Shown piece by piece: positions 19,324 to 27,699 of a stretch of DNA of 64,000 nt. Source of the stretch: Engelhardtia mirabilis (GTDB lineage: Bacteria; Planctomycetota; UBA1135; GCA-002686595); the NCBI GenBank assembly GCA_007751255.1, contig CP036296.1, positions 1,302,001 through 1,366,000 of the forward strand. The letters are read 5' to 3'. Below the pieces are notes generated by a model, which made no database searches, was not told the origin of the DNA, and worked only from the letters and a program-made list of their open reading frames with translations. The position numbers were made by a program, and so were the translations under genes. Positions within the stretch are counted from its first letter, which is position 1. Every line of letters begins with the position of its first letter.

Positions 19324-20007
19324 TCAGGCGAGCACCCGGCGCAACCAACGCCCGACCTCGTCGATCTCCTCGGCGCAGACCTGGTGCTGCATCGGGTAGC
19401 TGTGCCACTCGACGGCGTAGCCCAGCGCCTCCATGCGCTCCCGCGCCGCCTGGCCGCGACCGATCGGCACCATCGGGTCCTGGCTGCCGTGGCACTGCAG
19501 GATCGGCACCCCCCGGTTGGCCTCGCTGGCCTGCGCCTCGAGGCTCTCGCCCAGGACCATATAGGTCGACAGCGCCATGATCCCGGCCAGGGGCTCCGCG
19601 TGGCGCAGTCCCGCGTGCAAGGCGATCGCCCCGCCCTGGCTGAAGCCCGCGACGACGATGCGCTCCGAGGCGATGCCCTGGGCCCGCTGATCGGCGATCA
19701 AGGCTTCCAGCCGGCGGGTGGACAGCAGTACACCGGCCTCGTCCTCGCGGCGTTCGAAGTCCATGCCGAGGATGTCGTACCAGGCGGGCATGACCATGCC
19801 GCCGTTGATCGTCACGCCGATCGCCGGCGCATGGGGGAAGACGAACCTGACGCCGAGCTCGGTCGGCAGGCCCAGTTCGCGCACGATCGGCACGAAGTCG
19901 TGACCGTCCGCGCCCAGGCCGTGCAGCCAGATGACGCACGCAGTCGCGCTCTTCGCAGGTTCGAGAACGATGCGTTCGAGCAGCGTCGGTTTGGAATCGT
20001 CGGCCAT
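19324..20007 (-). CDS. Alpha/beta hydrolase, carboxylesterase/phospholipase family
   Basis: 227 residues from the ATG at 20007. The oxyanion-side motif WLHGLGADGHDF is at 27-38, the nucleophile elbow GFSQGG places the catalytic serine at 123, Asp177 lies in GSQDPMVP and His208 in PMQHQVC. This is the layout of cytoplasmic EstB/YpfH/acyl-protein-thioesterase-like carboxylesterases, which hydrolyse short-chain acyl esters. There is no signal peptide. It is transcribed divergently from the helicase gene. The natural substrate cannot be told from sequence. Confidence 0.93.
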   Translation of the reverse strand: MADDSKPTLLERIVLEPAKSATACVIWLHGLGADGHDFVPIVRELGLPTELGVRFVFPHAPAIGVTINGGMVMPAWYDILGMDFERREDEAGVLLSTRRLEALIADQRAQGIASERIVVAGFSQGGAIALHAGLRHAEPLAGIMALSTYMVLGESLEAQASEANRGVPILQCHGSQDPMVPIGRGQAARERMEALGYAVEWHSYPMQHQVCAEEIDEVGRWLRRVLA

Positions 20008-20097
20008 AAGTCGTGGTGTTCGAGGCGAGTGACTCGCGGGCGGCGCAGTGGCTTGCAGTCGGGCCATGGGATGCTCGCCGGCCCAGGGCGCGGAACG

Positions 20098-20103
20098 TAT
20101 CAT
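20098..20103 (+). promoter_or_regulatory. Putative -10 box (TATCAT) of the UvrD-type helicase
   Basis: CGTATCAT lies 37 bases before the ATG at 20141; the same hexamer precedes the acyltransferase gene at 43204. Confidence 0.4.
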
Positions 20104-20140
20104 CCGCCGCTCGCGCAGCCCAACGGGCGGCCGTCACCCC

Positions 20141-22225
20141 ATGGTCGATCCGCAGCTCCAAGCCACGCTCGACGGGCTCAACCCGCAGCAGCGCGAAGCG
20201 GTCGGCACGGTGGTCGGACCGTTGCTGGTGCTGGCCGGCGCCGGGTCGGGCAAGACGCGCGTGATCACCGTGCGCGCGTCGTACCTGCTCTCCCAGGGGG
20301 TCGACCCGACCTCGATCCTGTTGGTGACCTTCACCAACAAGGCCGCCGAGGAGATGCGCGAGCGCCTGCAGGTCATGGTCGGCGAGCACCGCGCCGAGGC
20401 GCTCACGATCGGCACCTTCCACTCCTTCTGTCTGGCCGTCCTGCGCGAGCACGGCGAACGCATCGGCCTGCCGCCGCGCTTCACCCTGTGCGACGCCGCG
20501 GACCAGCTCTCGGGCGTCAAGCAGGTGCTGCGCGAGCTGCGCGTGGCCGAGACGGCGATGCAGCCGCGCACTCTCCAGGGGCGCATCTCGCTGCTCAAGA
20601 ACCTCCTGATTCCCCCCGCGCGGGCACTTTCGAGCGTGCGCGACGACGAGGAGGAGCTCGTGGCCCGCGCCTACGCCGCCTACGAGGAGTGGCTGCGCCG
20701 CTCGCGGGTGCTGGACTTCGACGACCTCTTGGTCAAGACGGTCGAGCTGATGCGCGACCACGACGACATGCGCTCGCTCCTGCGCGACCGCTATCAGTAC
20801 GTGATGGTGGACGAGTACCAGGACACCAACGAGGCCCAGTACGAGATGCTGCGGCTGTTGGCGGGGCCCGACGGGAACATCTGCGCGGTGGGCGACGACG
20901 ACCAGGCCATCTACGGCTGGCGCGGCGCCGACGTGCGCAAGATCCTGGGCTTCGAGCAGGACTTCCGCGGCGCGACTCTGGTCAAGCTGGAGACCAACTA
21001 CCGCTCCACGCCCCAGGTGCTCGAGGCGGCCAACAAGGTCATTCGCAACAACACCACCCGCCACGAGAAGACCCTGCGCGCGCACCTGCCCGACGGCCTG
21101 CCCGTCGAGGGCTTCGCGGCCGAGGACGACGTGGGGGAGGCGGACCACATCTGCCTGCAGATCGAGACCGAGGTGCGCGAGCGGCGGTCCCTTTACTCGG
21201 ACTTCGCGGTGCTGTTCCGCACGGCCATCCAGCCGCGGGCGATCGAGGCCCAGCTCCGCGCGCGGGCGATCCCCTACGTGCTGATCGGCGGCATGAGCTT
21301 CTTCGATCGCAAGGAGGTCAAGGACGTCCTGGCCTACATGCGCGCGGCGCTCAACCCCGACGACGAGGCGGCACTGCTGCGGATCCTCAACCGACCGCCG
21401 CGGGGCATCGGCAAGAAGTCGATCGACCGCACGCTCGAGTTCGCGACGGCGAACGGCATCACCGTCGGCGCCGCCTTCGACCGCGCCGACGAGATCGAGG
21501 GCCTGCCGAAGGCCGCCGTGCGCGCCGCCCAGGCCCTGCGCGCCAACCTGGCCGAGTGGGTCGAGCCGGAGCCCGAGGACAACTTGCCCTCGCGCATCGA
21601 GACTCTGTTGGAGCTGGTCGGCTACCGCTCCGAGGTCGAGCGCACCTATCCCGACGAGTTGACCCAGACCCAGCGTTGGTCGGCGGTGGACGAGCTGGTC
21701 CGCTACGCCCGCGCCCACGTCAAACGGCGCAAGAAGCCCTCGCTGGGGCGTTTCCTGACCGAGCTCGCCCTCGACAACGGCGAGTCGAGCAAGGACAAGC
21801 ACGAGGGCCGCGACGTGGTCAAGCTGATGACCCTGCACTCGGCCAAGGGCCTCGAGTTCCGCACGGTTTACCTCGTCGGTCTCGAGGAGGGCATCCTGCC
21901 CCACGGACGCTCGGTGGCCGAGGACCGCGTGGAGGAGGAGCGGCGCCTGGCCTACGTGGGCATCACCCGCGCGCGCGAACGCCTGGTGCTGTCCTACTGC
22001 ACCAAGCGCGCCCGCGCCGGCGGCTACGTGGAGTGCCACCCCTCGCGCTTCCTGTTCGAGATCAAGCAAACGCCGCCGCCGGCCAGCTGGCGCGCCGCGG
22101 ACGATTCGCGTCCGGCCGTCTCCGCGGGACGCGGTGGCAAGGGACGTGGTGGCAAGGGACGCGGTGGCAAGGGACGTGGCGCGGGCGGGGGCAAGGGACG
22201 CGCCGCGGGCTCGCGCCGCGCCTGA
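20141..22225 (+). CDS. uvrD: UvrD/PcrA-type 3'-5' DNA helicase
   Basis: 694 residues from the ATG at 20141, chosen because the Q-motif region (LNPQQREAV) begins right after it. Superfamily 1A motifs are all present: Walker A AGAGSGKTR (32-40), Ia TFTNKAAEEM, II VDEYQDTNE, III DDQAIYGWRGA, IV LETNYRS, V TLHSAKGLEF and VI RLAYVGITRAR. It should unwind DNA in nucleotide-excision and mismatch repair and clear stalled forks. The length is close to PcrA. Unusually, the C-terminus ends in a basic glycine-rich tail (GGKGR repeats) encoded by a 15-bp minisatellite, replacing the usual RNAP-binding region. Confidence 0.96.
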   Translation: MVDPQLQATLDGLNPQQREAVGTVVGPLLVLAGAGSGKTRVITVRASYLLSQGVDPTSILLVTFTNKAAEEMRERLQVMVGEHRAEALTIGTFHSFCLAVLREHGERIGLPPRFTLCDAADQLSGVKQVLRELRVAETAMQPRTLQGRISLLKNLLIPPARALSSVRDDEEELVARAYAAYEEWLRRSRVLDFDDLLVKTVELMRDHDDMRSLLRDRYQYVMVDEYQDTNEAQYEMLRLLAGPDGNICAVGDDDQAIYGWRGADVRKILGFEQDFRGATLVKLETNYRSTPQVLEAANKVIRNNTTRHEKTLRAHLPDGLPVEGFAAEDDVGEADHICLQIETEVRERRSLYSDFAVLFRTAIQPRAIEAQLRARAIPYVLIGGMSFFDRKEVKDVLAYMRAALNPDDEAALLRILNRPPRGIGKKSIDRTLEFATANGITVGAAFDRADEIEGLPKAAVRAAQALRANLAEWVEPEPEDNLPSRIETLLELVGYRSEVERTYPDELTQTQRWSAVDELVRYARAHVKRRKKPSLGRFLTELALDNGESSKDKHEGRDVVKLMTLHSAKGLEFRTVYLVGLEEGILPHGRSVAEDRVEEERRLAYVGITRARERLVLSYCTKRARAGGYVECHPSRFLFEIKQTPPPASWRAADDSRPAVSAGRGGKGRGGKGRGGKGRGAGGGKGRAAGSRRA
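22127..22200 (+). repeat. 15-bp minisatellite in the helicase 3' end
   Basis: GGACGCGGTGGCAAG recurs in frame at 22127, 22142 and 22157, then in an expanded 24-base form at 22172. It encodes the G-R-G-G-K repeats of the basic C-terminal tail. Copy number is likely to vary between strains. Confidence 0.85.
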
Positions 22226-22306
22226 GCCGCGCTCGACAGGACCGTACGCCGGACCCGAATCGGGAGGTCGACCAGGCGCGGGTGGCGGGGTCGGGGCAGA
22301 CGGGGC

Positions 22307-22312
22307 TAGCAT
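22307..22312 (+). promoter_or_regulatory. Putative -10 box (TAGCAT) of thiD
   Basis: GCTAGCAT lies 31 bases before the thiD ATG and follows the GCTAnnAT pattern shared by several promoters here. Confidence 0.4.
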
Positions 22313-22343
22313 CCAAGCCCCCGTCCCCCGCGAGCCCCACCCG

Positions 22344-23147
22344 ATGCCTGACGCCCAGCCCCCCGTCGTCCTCAGTATCACCGGTTCCGACTCCTCCGGC
22401 GGCGCGGGCCTGCAGGCGGACCTGAAGACCTACGAGCGCCACGGGGTCTTCGGAACCACGGCCGTCAGCCTCCTGACCGCCCAGAACACCGTCGGCGTCA
22501 GGCGCGTGGAGTTCGTCGATCCGCAGTTCATCGTCGAGCAGGCGCGGGCCGTGCTCGAGGACTTCCCCGTCGCCGCGATCAAGACCGGATCCCTGGGCGC
22601 TGGTGCCGCGATCCGAGCGGTGGCCGACCTGCTCGACGAACTCGACCTGCCCGTCGTCACCGATCCGGTCCTGGTCAGCAAGCACGGCGACTCCCTGGGC
22701 GACGACGAGGCGGTGGCCGCCTTCGCCGAGCGCCTGGCGCCGCGCGCGACGCTGATCACGCCCAACCGGCACGAGGCCGGTCGCCTGGTGGGCCGCACCC
22801 TCGAGTCGATCGACGACTTCCAGGCCGCGGCCCAGGAACTGCGCGCTCGCGGCACCCGCTGGGTGCTGGTGACCGGGGCCGATCGACCCGGAGACGGCGA
22901 CGCCGTGGACGTTCTGGTGGGCCCGGACGGCGAGCGGACCTTCGTCCATCGGCGGGTCGATCGGCCGAATGTCCACGGCACGGGCTGCGCCCTCAGCGCC
23001 GCGGTCGCGGCGCGCCTGGCCGTCGGCGAGTCGGTGCCCGTGGCCGTGGAGAAGGCGATCAAGTATGTGGTCGCGGCCATCGAGGCGGGCCCGGACATCG
23101 GCAGTGGCGTGCGGCCCCTGGGTTTCGGGGTCGATCCGGTCCCCTGA
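22344..23147 (+). CDS. thiD: Hydroxymethylpyrimidine/phosphomethylpyrimidine kinase
   Basis: 267 residues, full length for ThiD. The ATG at 22344 precedes the characteristic ITGSDSSGGAGLQADLKT. The substrate lid KTGSLG and the catalytic anion-hole motif HGTGCALSAA with its cysteine are intact, as is the VTDPVLVSKHG region. The enzyme phosphorylates HMP and then HMP-P to the pyrophosphate used in thiamine synthesis. No other thiamine gene or TPP riboswitch is seen around it, so it stands alone here and may serve salvage. Confidence 0.95.
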   Translation: MPDAQPPVVLSITGSDSSGGAGLQADLKTYERHGVFGTTAVSLLTAQNTVGVRRVEFVDPQFIVEQARAVLEDFPVAAIKTGSLGAGAAIRAVADLLDELDLPVVTDPVLVSKHGDSLGDDEAVAAFAERLAPRATLITPNRHEAGRLVGRTLESIDDFQAAAQELRARGTRWVLVTGADRPGDGDAVDVLVGPDGERTFVHRRVDRPNVHGTGCALSAAVAARLAVGESVPVAVEKAIKYVVAAIEAGPDIGSGVRPLGFGVDPVP

Positions 23148-23277
23148 GCGCGGCGCGCCGTTCCAGCCGCACGTGTCGCGAGCTCCTCGACCCATCCGAT
23201 CGGCGCTGCGCCGGCGGTGGCTACCCCCGGCCTGCCTGCGATCGATCGAGCAGGCGGATCCGAGGCGGCCCAGCCCG

Positions 23278-23283
23278 TAGAAT
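23278..23283 (+). promoter_or_regulatory. Putative -10 box (TAGAAT) of the NagB-like gene
   Basis: CGTAGAAT lies 48 bases before the GTG at 23332. The identical hexamer occurs before the genes at 40616 and 60744. Confidence 0.4.
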
Positions 23284-23331
23284 GCCGGCCGCCCCGCCTT
23301 CGGCTCCCCCGACCCCGATCAGCAAAGCCCC

Positions 23332-24111
23332 GTGAAACGAGAGATCGAGTTCCTGCCCCTCAAGACCTTCGTCTTCGACGACGCTGCCGACGCGGCCGAG
23401 TCGGCTGCGCGGGAGATGGCCAACTGGGTCCGCACCCGCCGCTACCAGCGCGCGGACGCGGTGCTCGGTTTCTCGGCCGCCGACTCCCTGGGGATGCTGT
23501 ACCAGAAGATCGTCGAGATGTCGGTGGACGAGACCAAGGGCGGTTTGGCGGTCTCCGGCGTGCGCACGATCGTGCACGAGGAGCTGATGGGATTCGCGCC
23601 CGGCTCACCGGGTTCGATCGGGCGCTGGCTGGACGAGCGCCTCTTCGGTCGATGGCCGGCCCAGGCCAAGCACCGCTTCCAACTGGACGGCTCGCTCGAG
23701 GGCGAGGCACTCGAGGCCCACTGCGCGGCCTGCGAGGAGTGGCTCAAGAACGAGGGTCCGGTCGACGTGATGCTGGTGCCACTGCGCTCCGACGGGAGCC
23801 TCGGTCTGAATGCGCCCGGCACGCCGCTCAACGCGCGCACGCGAGTGGTCGATCTGTCCGACGCCCTGCGCGCCGACGTCAGCTCGTCCCTGGGAGGTCT
23901 CGACGTGCCCGCGCGGGCCCTGACCCTCGGCCCGGCGTCGATCCGCGGCTCGAAGCGGGTGCGCGTCTACGCCTTCGGCGAGGACAAGGCCGAGCTCGTG
24001 GAGCAGGCCATGCTGCCCGACCCGGATCCGGCCCATCCGCTCTCGCTGATGGTCGGCCACAAGGACTTCGAGCTGTTGCTCGACCCGGCCGCCGCCAGCG
24101 CGCTCGAGTAG
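23332..24111 (+). CDS. NagB/6-phosphogluconolactonase-fold protein, probable pseudoenzyme
   Basis: 259 residues from a GTG. The whole length aligns with glucosamine-6-phosphate deaminase: VHEELMGF (82-88) with the MDEYVGL loop, LRSDGSLGLNAPG (151-163) with the GxGxDGHIAFNEPG loop, then NARTRVVDLS and ARALTLGPASI. Residues needed for deamination are missing: the DEY aspartate position reads HEE, the catalytic histidine position is Ser156 and the glutamate position is Ala161. The phosphate loop LGLATGGTP is replaced by LGFSAADSL. It may therefore be a sugar-phosphate sensor or a different isomerase rather than NagB. Neighbouring genes give no metabolic context. Confidence 0.85.
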   Translation: MKREIEFLPLKTFVFDDAADAAESAAREMANWVRTRRYQRADAVLGFSAADSLGMLYQKIVEMSVDETKGGLAVSGVRTIVHEELMGFAPGSPGSIGRWLDERLFGRWPAQAKHRFQLDGSLEGEALEAHCAACEEWLKNEGPVDVMLVPLRSDGSLGLNAPGTPLNARTRVVDLSDALRADVSSSLGGLDVPARALTLGPASIRGSKRVRVYAFGEDKAELVEQAMLPDPDPAHPLSLMVGHKDFELLLDPAAASALE

Positions 24112-24167
24112 GCGCTGCAGATCAGCGACGTGCAGCTCGGCGACGCTGCTGCCGCGAGCTCGCGCCG

Positions 24168-24992
24168 CTACAGGTACAACTCGACCGGCAACTGCGCGCG
24201 CAGTTGTTCGGCGAGGGCCTCGACCCAGCCCCGCTCGGGGGCCGTGATCGTGCCTGCCCCCGCGCCGGCCACGGGCCGGTCGGGTGCGACCATCTGCACC
24301 CCGGCCAGGGGCACGCGCGAGATGACGAGGTTGCGGACGAAGGCCACGTAGGCCTCGCGCTCGGCCTCGTCCAGGCTCGGCGCGCCGCCGCGCTCGAAGA
24401 CGCAGGTCTGCAGCCAGGTCGGCATGGTCTCCGCGGCGACCTTCAGGTAGTTGCGCACGTGGCGCAGGATCAGGTCGCTGTCGCAGATCGAGCGCTGACC
24501 CTCGCGGGTGGCGCTGTCGAGCTTGAGCCAAGTGTGGCCGCCGAACTCGGCCAGTCGGGCCAGCCCGATTCGCACGCGTCGATCGCTGCACTTCGAGCCG
24601 TTGGTCAACAGCACCGGGCGCACCGCGCCCTGCAGTCCGCGGGCCGCGAGCACGTCGGTGACGACCTCGACCGCGTCGGGGAACTGGAAGCTCTGGGTCG
24701 GCTCGCCGTTGCCCGAGAAGTGCACCCCGGCCAACTCTTCCAGGGTCGCCGGGCCGCCGTCGAGCTGGGTCACGCGGTTCAGGGCGGCGTCGAACTCGGC
24801 GCGCAGGCGCTCGAGGTCGATCTCGGGACCCTCACCCTTGCTCAGTCCTTCGACGTCGCAATAGGTGCAGGCCCAGTTGCAACGGGCTTGGCTCAGATCG
24901 ATGCCGAGCACCACGCCACCGGCGCGGCGCGACGGGGCGGCGTAGACGTAGAGCGGCTCGGAGCCGCCGTCGCTGGCGAGGGGGAGTCGCAC
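24168..24992 (-). CDS. Radical SAM protein
   Basis: 274 residues from a GTG at 24992, the first start after the stop of the upstream gene 11 bases away. The iron-sulfur motif CNWACTYC (CxxxCxxC, cysteines 38, 42 and 45) binds the 4Fe-4S cluster that cleaves S-adenosylmethionine. HFSGNGEPTQ matches the SAM-binding GGE-type strand, and PVLLTNGSK the next strand. The overall arrangement resembles COG0731-type Fe-S oxidoreductases. No auxiliary cluster motif is obvious. The substrate is unknown. It appears to be in an operon with the membrane protein at 25004-25552. Confidence 0.9.
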   Translation of the reverse strand: MRLPLASDGGSEPLYVYAAPSRRAGGVVLGIDLSQARCNWACTYCDVEGLSKGEGPEIDLERLRAEFDAALNRVTQLDGGPATLEELAGVHFSGNGEPTQSFQFPDAVEVVTDVLAARGLQGAVRPVLLTNGSKCSDRRVRIGLARLAEFGGHTWLKLDSATREGQRSICDSDLILRHVRNYLKVAAETMPTWLQTCVFERGGAPSLDEAEREAYVAFVRNLVISRVPLAGVQMVAPDRPVAGAGAGTITAPERGWVEALAEQLRAQLPVELYL

Positions 24993-25003
24993 GGGCTGGC
25001 CGA

Positions 25004-25552
25004 TCAGACCTTGATGTTCTTCCAGGCGATCAACGTGCGACCGCGCAGGAAGGCCACGCCCGTGTTGCCCTTGACCAACAGGTCGTCCTGGACACCGCGG
25101 CCGGGATAGCGGAACTCGCCGTTCTCGCCGTTGTCGAACTCGAGTTGGAAGTAGTAGGTCGTGCGGCCGCCGGCCCAACTCGCAGTGGTCTCGCTGCGGC
25201 GGTCGGCGACCAGCGCCGCGCGGCGCTCGAGGCCGTGGGCCAGGACCTCCGAGCGCTGTTTGCCGCCCGCGAGGAACGCCCGGGCCGCGAACACCGCGGC
25301 GGCGATCGCGATGGCGCCGAAGACGACCTGGCCGGCGAGGCCCTCGCGGGTCACCGCGAGCGCGCCGACGAGGGCGGCCACGACGGCCAGCATGGCTCCG
25401 CGCCTGGTGCTGCGCGCCGCGGCCTCGAGGTCCTCCTCGGTGGGCGGCACGTGCTCCAAGGCCTTGGGATAGTCCTTGTGCTCGTGAATCCGGGCCAGGC
25501 GCTTCATGAGCGCCGTTTGCTTGCGGTTCTGGGTGGCGGTCTGCTCGGACAT
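25004..25552 (-). CDS. Small membrane protein of unknown function
   Basis: 182 residues from the ATG at 25552. A charged N-terminus (KQTALMKRLARIHEHKDY) precedes two adjacent hydrophobic helices, about residues 53-70 and 77-95. A soluble C-terminal beta domain follows, containing RRSETTASWAGGRTTYYFQLEF and ending AWKNIKV. The C-terminal part resembles DUF2500-like domains, in which an R-x-T-x-Y-x-V-F pattern is common. It probably sits in the inner membrane. Its stop is 11 bases before the radical SAM start, so the two may be translated together. I do not recognise a specific function. Confidence 0.8.
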   Translation of the reverse strand: MSEQTATQNRKQTALMKRLARIHEHKDYPKALEHVPPTEEDLEAAARSTRRGAMLAVVAALVGALAVTREGLAGQVVFGAIAIAAAVFAARAFLAGGKQRSEVLAHGLERRAALVADRRSETTASWAGGRTTYYFQLEFDNGENGEFRYPGRGVQDDLLVKGNTGVAFLRGRTLIAWKNIKV

Positions 25553-25933
25553 GGGCGTCGGTGGGGGGCGGCGTCGCGCCGTGCGCAGGGGCCCAGGCGG
25601 GGCGGGGGGCGGGGAGCGTTGGAGAAGAGGCGCAACAGTCTACCCCGCTTGATGGGCGGGGGTCGTGGCCCTCCGGGCCCTCCTGCGGGCGGAACGAGTC
25701 CATTCCGTTCGCCGCCAGGTTCCGGCCTCGTTTCGACCATCGATCGGGCCAGGCCGTGTCGTAGAGTCTTCGCCCCCCTCGTCCGGCGCCGGTCCCCCGG
25801 CTCGCCTCCGGGGAGGCGGACCCCGGCCGGGTCCCTCGAATCGACCGCACGCGGACAGGCGATCCTGCCCGCACTCACGACATCCGCTCCAGCGTCCCGT
25901 GCTCGAGCCCCCGACACTCCAGGCAGTCCCGCG
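25553..25933. other. 381-base divergent intergenic region
   Basis: No gene is supported here. On the minus strand TAGACT at 25642-25637 is a plausible -10 box for the membrane-protein operon. On the plus strand TAGAGT at 25762-25767 could serve the porin-like gene with a leader of about 160 bases. A short GC hairpin (ACCCCGC with GCGGGGGT, 25642-25663) lies in the middle. Confidence 0.4.
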
Positions 25934-26722
25934 ATGATCCTCGACGCCAACCGCTCCCTGACCGCCGCCGCCGGCGCCGCCGGCCTGGCCCTCCTCTCCG
26001 GCTGCTCGGCCATGGGCGTTGCCCGCGATCCGGTTACCCCCCAGCGCCCCACCTTCAGCAACGACACTCGGACCACCGGTTTCGGCTCCTTCGAGATCGA
26101 GGCCGGCGCCGAGCTCGACCCCAGCGACCGTTACGGGCTCGAGACCCGCGTGTCGATCGGTCTCTCCGAGAGTTCCGAGTTCTTCGTGGGCTGGCTGCCC
26201 TACCAGAACATCGATGCGCGCGGCGTCGATGTCGAGGGCCCGGGCGACGTCCGCCTCGGCTGGAAGCAGCGCCTGATGGACGAGACCGAGGAGCTGCCGG
26301 CCACGGCCATCCAGCTCAGCACCAGCCTGCCGGCGGGTGAGGAAGAGCCCTTCATCAGCTCGGGCTTCGTCGACTTCTACGGCGCCATCATCGCCGATCG
26401 CACCTTCGGGCGCCTGGGCCTGACGGGCTTCTACCAGCTCGGCATCCTCGGCACCGCGGTCCCCGGCGACAACGACACCGAGCACACCTTCTCGCTCGGC
26501 GGCACCTGGGCCTACGACGACCTGTGGAACCTGGGCCTCGAGACCGCGGTCATCTACGAGCCCGAGATCGGCGAGAACCCGTTCCTCGGCACGGCCTACG
26601 CGCAGTACAAGCTCAGCGAGTTCGTGGTCGTCGACGGCGGCGTCCGCCTCGGCCTCAACGCGGACGCGGACGACTTCATCCTCTTCGTCGGCATGACGAC
26701 GAACCTCGGCCGCTACTTCTAG
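25934..26722 (+). CDS. Putative outer-membrane beta-barrel (porin-like) protein
   Basis: 262 residues from the ATG at 25934. The N-terminus carries a hydrophobic stretch ending in LLSGC, a lipobox with Cys24. The body alternates polar and hydrophobic residues typical of beta-strands, with aromatic girdle residues (FFVGWLPYQNI, GLTGFYQLGIL, GTAYAQYKL) and a C-terminal aromatic end LGRYF, as in outer-membrane barrels. It resembles transporter-like proteins of the MetA-pathway-of-phenol-degradation group. A lipobox on a barrel protein is unusual and may simply be a cleavable signal. A bidirectional hairpin terminator follows. Confidence 0.82.
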   Translation: MILDANRSLTAAAGAAGLALLSGCSAMGVARDPVTPQRPTFSNDTRTTGFGSFEIEAGAELDPSDRYGLETRVSIGLSESSEFFVGWLPYQNIDARGVDVEGPGDVRLGWKQRLMDETEELPATAIQLSTSLPAGEEEPFISSGFVDFYGAIIADRTFGRLGLTGFYQLGILGTAVPGDNDTEHTFSLGGTWAYDDLWNLGLETAVIYEPEIGENPFLGTAYAQYKLSEFVVVDGGVRLGLNADADDFILFVGMTTNLGRYF

Positions 26723-26751
26723 GCCGAGCGGAGCGGGTCCGGACGGCCCCT

Positions 26752-26808
26752 CGCAGCGCCCCTGCGTGACCGATGCCCCGAGGCGTCGAAGCACGCAGGG
26801 GCGCTGCG
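26752..26808. terminator. Bidirectional terminator hairpin
   Basis: CGCAGCGCCCCTGCGTG (26752-26768) pairs perfectly with 26792-26808 over 17 bp, with a 23-base loop. It lies between the convergent porin-like and SnoaL-like genes, so it can end transcription from both sides. Confidence 0.75.
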
Positions 26809-26818
26809 CGTTCGGCGT

Positions 26819-27463
26819 CTACTCGCCGCCGCCGGCTCCGCGATCGCCGGCTCCGTCGCTGCCCGCCTCGCCCTCGGCGGCGAGCCTCGCGGTGCGCTCG
26901 ACCAGCTCGGGCGCCAACTCGTTGGGCACCGCGAAGCTCATCACGTAGTGCACGATCCGCCACTCACCGTCGATCCGAACCAACGCGCCGGAACCGCGCA
27001 GGTGGCCGTACTTGGCGCTGACCAGGTCCTCGTAGAAGGCGGCGCCGTCGCCGCCGATGGGGTCCACGTGGCGATTCTGCGCAGCGTAGGTCCAGCCGCG
27101 GCCGGCGTCGAAGTGGGGCTTGGCGTAGGCCTGAAACTCTTCGACCGTCCAGACCTCGGCGGCATCGGTGCCGACGAACAGCGCGCCGGGCGCCAGGTGC
27201 CCGAAGTAGCGCTCGAAGTCGGCGGCGGCGGCGGCGGCGTGGAAGTCGTCGAGGACCGCGCCGATGGCTGCCAGGTCCGCGGAGGCGCTGTCTCGGTCGT
27301 CGCCGCTCTCTTGCGCGGGCGGACCGGGAGGCGCCACGGGATCTCGCCCCTCGGCGGGGGCCTCGCGCCCGGAGAAGGCCGAGGCTGTCGAGATCACCGC
27401 CAACACGGCGGCCAGGAGAGTGACGACGAAGAGGACTGCGATGATCGGGGTTGGGCGGCTCAC
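26819..27463 (-). CDS. Membrane-anchored SnoaL/NTF2-like protein
   Basis: 214 residues from a GTG at 27463. A hydrophobic segment at about residues 8-28 serves as signal peptide or anchor, followed by a Pro/Gly/Asp-rich linker. Residues about 60-190 match the SnoaL-3/DUF4440 cone-barrel pattern: AIGAVLDDFHAAAAAADFERYF, then a strand LAPGALFVGTDAAEVW, EFQAYAKPHF and RIDGEWRIVHYVMSFAVPNE. Such proteins bind small ligands in the cone and some are isomerases or hydrolases. No catalytic residue assignment is possible. It shares a divergent promoter region with the ABC exporter operon. Confidence 0.85.
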   Translation of the reverse strand: MSRPTPIIAVLFVVTLLAAVLAVISTASAFSGREAPAEGRDPVAPPGPPAQESGDDRDSASADLAAIGAVLDDFHAAAAAADFERYFGHLAPGALFVGTDAAEVWTVEEFQAYAKPHFDAGRGWTYAAQNRHVDPIGGDGAAFYEDLVSAKYGHLRGSGALVRIDGEWRIVHYVMSFAVPNELAPELVERTARLAAEGEAGSDGAGDRGAGGGE

Positions 27464-27471
27464 ACGGGCCA

Positions 27472-27477
27472 GGTCTA
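27472..27477 (-). promoter_or_regulatory. Putative -10 box (TAGACC) of the SnoaL-like gene
   Basis: GGATAGACC on the minus strand ends 8 bases before the GTG start at 27463. Transcription would begin at or within a base or two of the start codon. Confidence 0.3.
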
Positions 27478-27699
27478 TCCGTAGCGCTGGATTCGAGCAA
27501 GGGCGCGTGGTCGGACGCTGCGCGGTCGAGCTCGGCTGCGGTCTCCGGGCTCGACGCCTCGCGAGTGCCCCGGTCCGATTGGATCCTCGCGCCCCACGAC
27601 CCGAGCCGTATCCTGCCCCCGCGCTTCTCCCTGACGGTTGAGCGCGGAGCTATCGCCCCTTCCCCGCGTCCAACCGGACGCCCGCCTCGACGATCATCC

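Noticed and set aside
19255-22425. Long overlapping frames on both strands around the helicase gene
   Set aside because: Only the frame starting at 20141 contains ordered helicase motifs; the others are shadows.
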